Assembly: GCA_943704415.1 (NCBI GenBank)
Contig: CALSCO010001049.1
Location: 1-16,823, forward strand
Direction: 5' to 3'
Source: Parvularia atlantis
Taxonomy: Eukaryota; Opisthokonta; Rotosphaerida
DNA length: 16,823 nt
Part shown: positions 1 to 10,176 of the stretch, piece by piece
Position numbering within the stretch: position 1 is the first letter of the stretch
Layout: each line of letters opens with the position of its first letter
Translations under genes and position numbers: made by a program
The notes under the pieces: model-generated
What the model saw: only the letters and a program-made list of their open reading frames with translations
What the model was told of the DNA's origin: nothing
Databases searched by the model: none

Positions 1-3000
1 GGGGGGGGGAACACGGCAATGCGCGCCTTGCGCTGCAGCGACGCGTTGGCGCTGGGGATGCCGATGCAGTAAAAGGGCGCGTCGGCCGTGCAGCCCGGCA
101 CGTCTGCGCGCCAACAGTGAGCGGCACGCGGGGCGCGAGTGGCGCAGACGTACGCGGCTGCTTTGTCGTTGCCGGCAGCGGTCGGCCCCCGGGCAGGATG
201 ACGTGCTTCCACGGCAGGCTCACGCCGAGCGCGTCCTCGGGCGGCCAGACGGGGTCGACAGGCACGCCGGGCAGGGACCGAAGCACGCGCAGCAGCAGCT
301 GCACCGCGAGCCGGCCCTCAGCCGCTGGCACGGGCCGGCAAGTGGCGCAAGCACGCACCCGCTCGTTCAGCGCCGGGAGCGTCTTGCTGGAAATCTGCGT
401 CGCGAGCATGTCGAGCGCGGCGGCGCGCGTGCTGCCGACAAAGCTGCGCTCGACGAGCATCTGGGCGAGCGTGCCGAGGTCCACGTGGTCCTGCACGAAC
501 CGCGCCTTCACAGCACGCGCGTGAGAGAACCATCGCAGCTGCGGCGCACGGCACCGCACGGCACCATCAGCATTGGCAGAGACGAGTGCTCATCGCTTGC
601 TGACGCGGCGCCGCCGGGTCCACCCGTGGGGCCGCGCAGCTGCGCCAAGAGCGACGTCTGCGAGCCCGCTGAGCTCATGAACGAGCTGCTCAGGAAGGAG
701 CCGGCTGAGCCCGTGCGCGACGACACGCCGCGCGTGAGCGGAATTTTGCGCGGGGACGGCGGGGTCGGGCGCCTGTGCGGCGAGCGCAACGTCAGCCCCG
801 CGCTCGTACATGCCCCTGCGCGCACGGCTCATGCTCGTCCAGCGGCGTAATCCGCGGCACGTGCAGCATGTGCTTGACGACGGCGGCCACCTGCGTCAGC
901 GCTGCGAGGAACTTGGGCGGCGCGCTCTCCTGTGCAGCGGTCGTCGTCAGCCGTGTGAGCGCTGGACGCTGGTCCGCCTGCGCGCGCACGCTGCGCTGGC
1001 GCAGCAGCGACTCCTTGAAGTAGAAGAACGTCTTCCAGATGTGGCGCAGCTCGGAGCCGATGTCGTGGCCGGCGGAAGTGCTCGGGACACGCCGCGGCGT
1101 GCGCATGGCCGTCCGCGTCGGCTGCACCGCGGTCGAGCTCGCACCAGCCGCGGCAGTCGTGCTGGCGGCTCCGGTCGCGTCGTGCAGCTCGGGGCGCATC
1201 TGCTCGTACCAGTCGTGCACCTGCGCAGGGGGGGGGGGGGGGGGGGGGCCTCCGTCAGTGCGCAGACGCTACTGCGTCCGTAAAAAAACGCCGCACCTGC
1301 TGCGGGTCGGCAAAGTGCTTGAGCAGCAGCGCCATGAAGCTCCTGCCGAGCGCTTCCAGCGCCTGGACGATCTGGACGTCCACATCGGGCTCGCCCTCAA
1401 ACGTCGCAGCCGTCGTGGCCGTGCCCTCCTGCAGCAGCTTGTGCAGCATCGGCAGCTGCGCCAGCTGACGCTGCGACAGCTGGTTCTCCATCAGACGCAG
1501 TAGGTTGGCCGGCGCGCTCTGGCCCTGGTGTGCGCGCGGCGTGTCAGTGGGAGGGCAGCCAAGCGCGCAGGCAGTCACCTCAGGCGTCAGCAGCTCCTCG
1601 ATGAAGATCGCGAGCGGTGCGGGCAGCTCGTGCGCGATAGGGTGCGTCGGCAGCTGCTCGATGTTGGCAAACAGCGGCGACATCGCCCACTGCGACGGGC
1701 AGCGGCGCGCTCGTTCAGCACGCAGCTTCGGCTGCCTGTCTGCGCAGGCACACCTGCCACTCGGTTGTGACCTGGTGAGCGATCTGGCCTGGCACAGCAG
1801 CGGCCGTGGTCTCGATGAAGGGCGCATAGATGTCCTGCGCGCGGGGTTCAACATCAGCGACCATCCACGCCAGCCCGCCAGCGCGGCACCATGATCGTGT
1901 CCGCGAAGAACAGCGCCATGTCAAACGCACGCGAAGACGCAGCGTGCGTGGCGGCGCCAGGGCGACGCAGGACGAGCTCGTAGCCGAAGCGCGTCTGCCC
2001 GCGGCGGTTGCGGAAGCTGTGCGTGTGCATGTGAGTGCGCGGACGCGTCGTCGGAGGCCGGCGTTGTGCGCGCACGACGCCTCAAGGACCGCAGACGAGC
2101 CCGGTAAGATCGCAAACGCGCTCGAGCTGTTTTGCGTCTCGACAAGGCCGTGCTGCACCGCGACGCCGCGGAACGTCTGGGCCGCAGGCGATCAGCGCGG
2201 CCGACACATCGCGCACGGCGCGCACGTTATCCGTCGTGGATTGGTGCCGGGTCATCTTGCACGTTATGGGCTGCGACATGTGCTGCCCAAGTGTCATCTC
2301 GGGGTGGATGCGCATGAGCAGGTACTGTGCGTCTGTGTGGCGCCGTGAGCGCGCGGCGAGCGCTCACGGGCATGTGCACCGCACGCACTTGCAAAGCTGA
2401 CGTGATCCTGCACGTCCTGGTTGTACAGCAGGACGGGGTGCGGCGACTTGATGACCACGGCGTGGTCGTCGGTCGAGAGCTGGCAGGCGCACGTGGTCAC
2501 GTTGCGCAGGCCATACGGCCGACCTTTCACGGACCTTTGTGAGGTCTGGCGAGTCGCACACGGTCGACAGCTCTTGCAGGGTCGCGTGCACGGCGAGGAC
2601 GCGATCCATCAGCTGCACGGCGCCGTGCGTCAGCGCCGCGCAGCGCCGTCCATGCGGGCGGTGTGCGCCTTGCTGGTGAAGATGCCCTTGAGCAGCCACG
2701 GCTTGGACGGCCGCCACGGCTTGTTGTGCGGCTTAAGCACGCTGATCATCGCTGTGATCTCCGGCAGGATCCAGCGCGTCTGCCGCGCCGCGCGTCAACG
2801 CCGTTGTCCGCGACGTTCTGCGCTCACCGGCGCCGTGTCGAGAACGTGCGTGGCGATGTCGCGCGCGGCCTCCTGCGCGGATTCCGTGCGGCAGCGCTGC
2901 AGCAGCGGCGAGAGCACGTCGACCATGGCACGCTCGAGCAGCTGTGCGCGCGCACGCACGCACACACACGCTTCAGTCGGCGCGCACAGGTCACGCTGAC

Positions 3001-5726
3001 CCGCAGCACCTTGTCGGCGAGGGCGCAAAAGGTGAGCAGCTTGGCCGGCGCGGGGTCGTTCGCGTCTTCGACGGTCAGGCTGCTGTTGAGCGCCATCTGC
3101 ACATCATGCCACAGCTTCCACAGCGTCTGGCGCAGCACACGCTCGGCGTTGCTGAGCTGTGCGGGGCGCGTGCTTTGCTCGTGAGTGTACCGCATGCCGA
3201 CACGAGCAGCGAGCGCGCACCTCGGTCGCAATGGCCGGGGCCGCCGCCGAAGCGACGAGGGACGGACAGGCCTGGTGATGACGCGCGTAAGCCCTCGACA
3301 ATGTGCGCCACGCCTTGCGTCGTACCGCAAACGCGTCCGCGAGCAGGCGGTCTGCCGCGTCGGGCGTCGCGGTGAGCAGGTTGGTGACAACGCCGTAGAA
3401 CGGCGCGCTGTCGAGCTGCGCGTCGAGGAGGGGCGCCACCCTGTCGCGCAGTGTCAGCGGTGCGGTCCATTCGCGAACGGCGCAGGCGCACCACGGGGCC
3501 TGCTCGCACGTCGGTGCCAGCAGCGTGCGCAGGAACGCCTTGAGCAGCGCGTCGGACGGGTAGGCAAAGTCGCTGCAGGCAATGATGGCGCTGGCCGCTA
3601 CGACCACCAGCGCGGGTCAGGGCGTCGCGCCAGCGACCGACGCACGCACCCTCGCGCTTGAGAAGGATCCAGAACGGGCCAAGGTCGGCTGCGGGTGCGG
3701 TCGAGCTGTCGTGCCTGCGCGGTGCGCAACGCGTGAAGAGCGGTTCGGGCGCGTAGTACAGCGCGTGCGCGCACGTCAGCACGGCCCAGAGCATGCGCAG
3801 CACCCCGCTCAACAGCGACGGCTTTTCGGTCTGCTCGAGGAACCACAACAGGTGGTGCTGCGCGCATGCGTCCCGTGTCATGCACGCGTCCTCGCAGGTG
3901 CACACAAGCACGCGCACACTCACCTGCGCCGTCGCAAGCTCAGCGGACGTTGGCAGGAGCGCCCGCTTGGTAGCCGGCTGCGAGTCCTCGCGCAGCGACC
4001 TGAACAGGTGTCTACGCATTGTGCGCGCGTGCGTGGCGTGTGAGCAGCAAGACATGCGAGGCGACGGCGCGCCGCGCACGCGAGCAGGTGGACGCCCGAG
4101 CTGATGTTGATGGGGCACAGCCGCAGCGCCGTGGCGCGCTCGGCGCTGCTGAGGGCCGACAACGGGTCAAGCGCAGCGTGCAGGCGCGCCCAGTGCAGCT
4201 GCAGCAGGCTGCAGAGGATGCTGAAGTGCGATGGACTCATCTGCCGCGCACGCACAGAGGGTGAGCCGCATGAACACTGGTGCTAGACGTGCCTTGGTCT
4301 CGCGCGACTGCCACAGCGTCGCGAGGTGCAGCTGCGCGAGGATGAGCGATGGCCAGGCCTCGTTGAGGCTGTACACTGGCACGCGAGCGTCAGCCGGGTA
4401 ACATCGGGCGGGAGGGCATCGCATGCGCACGCTGCAGCCCGGTCTCGCTGCCCGAGCTGGTCTGCTTGCTGAGCCGCGAGAGCATCGTCTGCACGTCGTA
4501 GCCGGAGCTGTGGGCACAGCGGTGTGAGGCGAATCGTTGCGCTCGTGGGAGGGCTGGCGAGCGCACCACAGCGACAGGAACATGACCGGGTCGAGCTGCA
4601 GGAGCTGGCCGGCGTCGCGCGGCGTCATCGACGGCCACTGGACGGCCTGCAGCGGGAGCACAGCTGCGTTGAGTGTGTTGCGCTGCGCGGCGTGCGGTGA
4701 GCCGCTGCGCACGCGCTTCTGTGCGCGTGTGCACGCACATCCCACGTGCTCTCGGTCAGCTCGAACACAGGCAGATAGCGCGTGCCGGCCCAGAGCTCGC
4801 CGGTGCTAGAGTCCATAGTGATGCGGCCGTCTAACGTCGCGCGTGGGCATTGGCACCGCAACCGCGCGCTCGTGTCGCACGCACCCCGCGCCAGAAACAG
4901 CGACAGCGTGTGCGTCTGGACGTTGCTCAGGTTGGCCGTGTCGTTGTTGGGCTGCCAGGCAAGCAGCTTGACCGTCTGCGGATGCTGCACGATCTGCATG
5001 CTCGCAAAGTTGCTGATCGCGCGGTCTTGCAGCGTCTCTTGGGCCGCGCGCAGCTCGTGGTTTGCCTGCACGTGGATGAGGTAGCTGGCGTCGGCCAGCT
5101 GGCGGATTGCCGTTCGTGAGCGGCGTTCAGAGCGAGTGACGGGGCGCGCACCCAGGCGTGGCTGTCGATGGCTGCATGCTCGTTCGCCGAGTCTGGCAGC
5201 CGCGAGCGCGCAAACAGTCGCACGTCGGGCTGGGCCGCAAACACGTCGAGGACGACTGCGAGAGCGGTCAAAAACGCGCGCATGCGCACGAGCCGTGCAT
5301 GCTGCACGCACGGTACGCGCTGCGCCCGGTCACCCGCGAGACGCGCAGCAGTGTGCGCCCGTTCGACACGACGGCGCAGACGGTCTCTGAGTAGGCAGGT
5401 GCAGCAGGCTCGTCAGCGGCAGGTGCAACTGCAGGTGCGGGCTCGTCAGCGGCAGGTGCGGCAGGCTCAGCCACGGCTGCGACGACGGCAGGTGCGGCAG
5501 GCTCGGCCGCGGCAGGTGCGGCAGCAGGTGCAGTAGGCTCCTCAGCGGCAGGCACGGCGGCAGGAGCAGCTGCTGCAGCGGGTTCGGCGGCGGTCTTGCC
5601 GGCCGGCTCTTCGGGCAGCGGCGCCACCGTGGGCCACGTGCCCGTGTGCACGTGCCGCAGGTTGTGCGCCCAGCGGACCTGTCGCCGCGCACACGCTCAG
5701 CAGTCCACAGGCGCACGCCGCAGCGC

Positions 5727-5778
<52 letters not shown>

Positions 5779-7677
5779 CGTATTGCTGCGACGAGAGGTA
5801 GCCCAGGTACAGAAAGTCGCCCAGGTACGCGATCCACAGGTCGTCCGCCGCGGTGGCCGTGCCGCGCGGCGGCGAGCACTCTGCGGCAGCGTAGAGCCGG
5901 CCGGGCAGCGCAGCAGATGTTCTGGGGCAAGCGTGTGCCGCCGTCGTTGGCGATGGCATGCTGCTCGCGACAGACGCACCGGTGCGGGCCGGTGCCGACC
6001 TTGAGCAGGTGTCCGTTGCCGCTAAGCACAAACAGGTACGGATCGTTGACGGCAAAGGCCTGCGGCGCGAGCACGCCGTTGCTGAGGCCGCGCTTCAGGG
6101 TCTGCGCGTGGCAGCGTGGCGTGAGCGCGGGCTGGCCTGCGGCGTTACGTGCTCAGGCGCACCGCCTGAGCGTCAGGGGCGAGCACCAGGTGCGTCGTCT
6201 TGACCTGCAGCGCCGAGCGCAGCGCGCTGATTGTCTGAGCCGCGCAAGGTCGTCAGCAGCGGCCCGGGCGTGCAGCTCGGCCGCACACCATCGCCGGCGT
6301 GGGAGTGTCGGCAAAGGCGCCCTGGAGCGCCTCGACGATATCTTTCTGCATGCCCAGTGCGCCCTGCCGGCAGTGTTGCGCTCAGCAACCGCACGCGCAG
6401 ACCCCGGCCCGCGGGCGGCGCGCACGTCCGACAGCATGCGGTGGTTGGCGGGCTGCGTGTCGAGCGAGAGTAGAGCAAGCCAGAAGGACCACTTGCCGGT
6501 GAGCGTGGCGAGGCGGACGAGCATGCGCAGGACCTGCACCAGCGCGAGCGGGTGGGCACCGGCACGTGCGCGAGCGGCGTGCGCGTGCCTTGACGCGATA
6601 CTCGTCGCTGATCCGACTGTCCTCCGAGATGACGCCGAGCAGGAATTGGAGCATGGCGTCGAGCACTGGCGCACGGGCGGTGAAGCCGTGCTGCGCGGCG
6701 TGGCGGGTCTGGCTGTGCGCACCCTCCGTGCGCTCGTCTTTGAGCGAGAGCGGCACCAGCTTGCCGAGCATGCTGTGCAGCGCGTCGAGCGAGGCCGAGT
6801 AGAGCGACGGGTCTGCCGAAGTGACGGAACTGTGTGCGCGCACGCAGCATGAGCAGCTGGCAGCGATTGCTGCCGTGGGAGGTGCAGCCACACCGGATGA
6901 GCGGGATAAACACGTTGACGCACAGCTGGATCGCAAAGTCGCCCGGCCGCATCGGCGCGCTGTCGCCAAAGGCGCTCGTGGCGCCGACGTCGCTCGCGGG
7001 CACGCCGACCTCGCCCAGATCGCCGAGCTGGCTGAGCTCACGCAGCGCTGGCGTGGCCGGTGCGTGTGAGATGCGCATGGCGTGGCACGCGTCGCCGCTG
7101 CCCACGCACCCTCCATCAGGTCGGGCAGACCAAACTGGTCGCTGGCGCTGACGAGGTGCGCCGCAACCTGCATGACCTGCCTGCGCTGCGCCGTGAGGTC
7201 GTCCATGCCCGTGTCGTCGTCGACCGCGCCCAGCCGGCGCTCGGCCTGCGGCCAGACGTGCTCGCGCTCTGTCTGCCCGTTGGCCACGTCGGCCTGGAAC
7301 ATGCGCGCGGCCTCGCGCAGCGTCGTGGGCTTGGCCGGCGCGGCAAAGTCCGGCGGGACGTAGTGCTCTGTCGGGGTGCGGCACGTTAGCAGGCCGCCGG
7401 CGGCAGGGCGCACGAGCGGCGGCAGGGCGCACCGAGGAAGTGCCGGTCGGCCAGGGCGTGCACGGGCAGCTCGTTGTGCCCTTCGCGCGCGCGCAGGCCA
7501 AGCCGGCCCGACTCGTCCGTCACGGTGCTGAGCCGGAGCGCCTCGATCGTCTGGTGCTGGTGCACGCGCCACACGGCGAGGTCAGTCACACGCCGCGAGA
7601 TCGCGCGGACCTCCGTGCAGCCACGCCGTGTGCCCCCACGCACGCACCGGGGCGAAGGCGAAGGGGGGTGCCTCCAT
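1..7677 (-). CDS. Giant multi-exon protein, N-terminal part (possible HECTD4/MYCBP2-like large E3), 3' end outside window
   Basis: I do not firmly recognise this gene. The spliced reading gives about 1,800 residues, starting at the ATG at 7677 (A at -3, G at +4, protein start MEAPPFAFAP) and running off the left edge. Predicted exons (minus strand): 7677-7648, 7556-7433, 7367-7110, 7047-6894, 6829-6723, 6665-6595, 6533-6426, 6363-6289, 6234-6163, 6101-5980, 5921-5777, 5678-5312, 5255-5152, 5098-4885, 4830-4739, 4646-4567, 4507-4431, 4375-4278, 4240-4080, 4011-3924, 3857-3650, 3597-3221, 3156-3001, 2941-2828, 2779-2669, 2612 to an unresolved junction within 2521-2575, then to 2389, 2332-2226, 2176-2076, 2016-1890, 1834-1754, 1689-1579, 1524-1273, 1220-826, 772-565, 505-359, 298-154, 103-1. 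Apart from the unresolved junction the phases agree. Residues about 334-422 contain HLLKVGTG, then LPGRLY, then DLWIAYLGDFLYL, which recalls the K-[IV]-G-[ST]-G...G-x-[LV]-Y segments of HECTD4/MYCBP2-type ligases. An Ala/Pro/Glu-rich linker follows. The rest is mostly helical, alpha-solenoid-like leucine-rich text (for example TLWKLWHDVQMAL). No HECT, RING or SPRY domain is visible here, so ligase function is inference from faint similarity. Confidence 0.5.
1228..1248. repeat. 21-base G homopolymer (C21 in the sense of the giant gene) inside an intron
   Basis: Plus strand shows 21 consecutive G. On the coding minus strand it is C21, lying in the predicted intron 1272-1221 between a CTGACGG branch-like site and the acceptor TGCGCAG. 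The intron joins exons ending RRFFTDA and starting VHDWYEQM in phase 0. The exact length may be affected by sequencing error. Confidence 0.85.
2613..2668 (-). other. Probable GC-AG intron in the giant gene
   Basis: The exon ending GIFTSK would run into an in-frame TGA a little downstream. No GT donor suits the frame, but AAG|GCGCAC (exon ending at 2669) mirrors the local consensus AAG|GTGCGC with C for T. The 56-bp segment has CTGACG near its 3' end and stops at GTGCAG, and it joins in phase 0 to LMDRVLAVHATLQEL. Size, branch site and frame all fit a GC-AG intron. A sequencing error or a real T-to-C mutation would look the same. Confidence 0.6.
5395..5600 (-). repeat. Ala/Pro/Glu-rich degenerate coding repeat in the giant gene
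   Basis: Inside the exon at 5678-5312 the DNA is a degenerate repeat of roughly 9-18 bases, seen on the plus strand as recurring gcggcaggtgcggcaggctc. On the minus strand it encodes alternating AAEPAAPA, AADEPA and AAEEPTAP units, about 70 residues. It stays open in the coding frame and links the LPGRLY-type block to the following SETVCAVVSNGRTLLRVSR block. It is most likely a flexible disordered linker, and its length may vary between isolates. Confidence 0.8.
5679..5776 (-). repeat. Intron containing a (CA)22/(GT)22 microsatellite that includes its 5' splice site
   Basis: Positions 5732-5776 are a pure CA dinucleotide run on the plus strand. On the coding strand the exon ends SSQQYE and the intron begins directly with GTGTGTGTG, so the donor is the first unit of the microsatellite. 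The acceptor is GCGACAG at 5679, giving a 98-bp intron joined in phase 0 to VRWAHNLRH. The extra length of this intron comes from the repeat. Confidence 0.8.
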
Positions 7678-8162
7678 CGTGCACCCCCTACACGCACTCG
7701 GGATGACAACTAATTTGAAAATTATAAGTGGCGCTAGAGAACGCTGTCGAGTCTCGCTTACTGTTTTCGAAATAGAGCCGTTGTACATAGCCTGGCGGCG
7801 TGTGCGTCCGCTCGCGTGTGAGTTACCACCGCGCACGCAACACTCGGCTGGGCGCCGGCCGGTGCGTGCCGTCGTTGCGCTGGCAAACGCAGCGATTACG
7901 CCGCCGCAGGGAGGCCGGGCCAGCCGCTTGCGTCCCACAAGGGGCCCGTGCGCGAGACCTCGCGCACGCACCGCCCGACCACGCCGTCCCCGCGCACGTT
8001 GGAGAATCGTCTGCAATCCTGTCGGTGCCCCACGTGCGCCTCCACGGGCAGCCGTCGCTGGAAGCAGACAAAGACCAAAGCCCACCGCACCAACAAACTT
8101 ACCGTGCAGTTGACCAACCAGTGACACCTGCACAAACTCGGGCGGTGACATATTCTGGCATC
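7678..8162. promoter_or_regulatory. Divergent intergenic region between the giant gene and presenilin, with AT-rich island
   Basis: These 485 bp lie between two divergent start codons and should hold both promoters and 5' untranslated regions. The clearest signal is an AT-rich island at about 7703-7790, with taatttgaaaattataag at 7711-7728, in otherwise GC-rich DNA. ATTATAAG could act as a TATA-like element, but its distance from both ATGs (about 45 and 440 bp) does not decide which gene it serves. The part from 7800 to 8162 is open on the plus strand, but it has no ATG-led reading frame that I can link to a family, and a 5' untranslated exon is possible. Confidence 0.5.
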
Positions 8163-10176
8163 ATGGACGCGGATGAGGACGCGCCGCACGCGTCGTTTGT
8201 GAACGCGGCCTTCCTGTCGCCCGACCAGCAGGACCGGCAGCAGGACCAGCAGCAGGAGGCGTCCGTCGTCCCGCCCGCGCAGCAGGCACCGGGCGCGCGT
8301 CAGAAGCTCTCGCTCAAGGAGCGGCTGCGGCGGCGGCGCGAGGCGGCGCTGCAGCAGACCACCGCGGGGCAGCAGTCGCAGCGGCAGCCACAGGACGGCG
8401 GGCGGCCGCTGACGGAGGAGGAGCAGGCCGAGCTGGAGGACGAGTTCCGCGAGGAGGCACGCCGCCGTCTGGCACGCGCACGCCACACGCAGAGCCGCTG
8501 AACGCCACGAGGCAGCTGTCGTACTACGTCGCGCAGGTGTACGAGCTCGTGCGGCCGATCGTGTTCACGTTCGCCCTGACCGTGTGGTTTGTGCGACGCG
8601 TCTTCTCGACGATCGACGTGTCGCAGATCCAGTGCGCACGGAGGGCGAGAAGCGCGTGTTGCTCACGTCGCACACACGCGCCCACAGGCCTATCCAGGTG
8701 TACGCCGAGAGCAGCAGCGACAGCGGCTGGGACCGCTTCGGCGGCGCCGTCGTCAACGCGCTGGTGATGGTCGGGGCGATCGTCGTGATCACGCTCCTCT
8801 TTGTCTGCCTGTTTTACTTCCGTCTGACCAAGGTGCGGCCGCACAACCGACGCCGACGCACTCACGGCCGCCGCAGATCCTGTACGCGTGGCTGGGCCTG
8901 TCGGTGACGACGACGCTGGGCGGGCTGGGCGCGACGGTGGTCTTGTGCGCGCTCCGCGCAGCGATGGGGCGCAATACAGCACGCTGACTTTGTCGCAGCG
9001 CCATGTGCCAGTCGTACAACTTCACGCTTGACTGGCTCACCCTGTCGATCTTCCTGTGGAACTTTGCGGCCGTGGGTATCCTCTCGATCATGTGGAGCGC
9101 GCCGCTGTACATCCAGCAGGGCTACCTGGTTGTGATAAGCGCGCTGCTCGCCACCGACTTTACGTTCCTGCCCGAGTGGACGTCGTGGGTGTTTCTCGTG
9201 GCCATCTCGATCTACGGTGCGCCCCCCGCGAGCGCATTGCGTGCGTTGGACGCTGACGGTCGCGCACACGCGCGACGGCAGACCTGCTGTCTGTGCTGTG
9301 CCCGGGCGGGCCGCTCAAGATGCTCGTGGAGCTGTCGCAGAAGCGTAACGAGCCCATCCCGGCCCTGCTCTACTCGGCCGGCATGGCCGACAACAGCGGC
9401 AGCCTCGGCACGGCCAAGCTCGTGTTCTCGACGTCTGGGTGCGTGTGCGCGCGAGAGATTTGCGCGCATGGTGTGCTCGCTCGTCTGAGCCCCCGGCCTC
9501 GCGCAGCCGCTCGACGCGCCTGATGGACGAGGACGCGTACGCCAACGACGACTACGACGACGTCGACGACGACCGCGCCGCCCTCAACCGGCCCGCAGGA
9601 CGGTCCGCTGGACGCTCGCTGTGGCGCTCGCGCGGCGCCTGACCCGCGGGCAGGGCCGATGCGACCGGCGCCGCGCTCGAGAGCGTGCCGCTGGTAGAGA
9701 TGGGCGCCGACGGTGTCGCACGCGAGACAGTCGACGAGGCGCGCGCGGCGCAGGCGCAGAGCGAGGGCGCGGGCGAGGACGACGGTGCGCCTGCCCCGTG
9801 TGCCGATGGTGTGGGCTGCACGTGCTGATGCCGCGCAGAGCCCCGCGGCGTCCAGCTCGGCCTGGGCGACTTTATCTTTTACTCGGTGCTCGTGGCCCGC
9901 GCGGCGCTGACCAACTGGACGACGCTGATCGCGTGCGCCCTCGCGACGCTGACGGTGCGCCGGTGCTCGTGTGCGCCCGGCTCCTGACGCCCGCGCGCGT
10001 TCTTGACACGCTCTTGGCAGGGCCTGTGCCTGACGCTGCTGCTGCTGGCGATCTACCGGCGTGCGTTGCCGGCGCTGCCGATCTCGATCGCGTTCGGCAT
10101 GATCTTCTACTTTGCGACGAGCGCGGTCATCACACCGTACATGAACGTGCTCGCCGTGCGCGGCATTGTTGTGTGA
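8163..10176 (+). CDS. PSEN: Presenilin, intramembrane aspartyl protease (gamma-secretase catalytic subunit)
   Basis: Predicted exons 8163-8443, 8512-8631, 8688-8832, 8877-8944, 8999-9216, 9282-9438, 9507-9602, 9654-9784, 9839-9954 and 10021-10176 give 495 residues; human presenilin-1 has 467. The start ATG has A at -3 and G at +4. Residues 1 to about 95 are a hydrophilic, Gln/Arg/Glu-rich N-terminus, followed by nine hydrophobic segments. Catalytic residues are present: YD in TM6 (Asp278, its codon split by an intron), GLGD in TM7 (Asp416) and PAL (461-463). The TM6-TM7 loop has an acidic run [16 protein letters not shown], a usual place for endoproteolysis in the family. Known family role: presenilin acts with nicastrin, Aph-1 and Pen-2 to cleave type I membrane proteins in the endomembrane system. 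The first splice (8444-8511, donor GTTCCG, acceptor CACGAG) is the weakest; I chose it because it keeps frame and yields [17 protein letters not shown], which resembles the usual entry to TM1. Confidence 0.93.

Noticed and set aside
3075-4118. 347-codon minus-strand ORF taken as one continuous protein
   Set aside because: Only part of it (DSQPATKRALLPTSAELATAQ and HHLLWFLEQTEKPSLLSGVL) is exon. The rest reads through introns or in the wrong frame of later exons.
5732-5776. CA run as a telomeric or CRISPR-type repeat
   Set aside because: It is a simple dinucleotide microsatellite inside an intron, without spacers or telomere units.
5596-6852. Long uninterrupted 418-codon plus-strand ORF
   Set aside because: It is antisense to the giant gene, runs through the CA repeat as a His/Thr run and has Arg/Ala-rich text typical of shadow frames in GC-rich DNA. 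The opposite strand carries the protein-like exons.
7800-8162. In-frame upstream extension of the presenilin first exon
   Set aside because: The frame is open from 7800, but the text is Arg/Pro-rich and unlike the family. The ATG at 8163 has a good start context and gives a normal-length protein.
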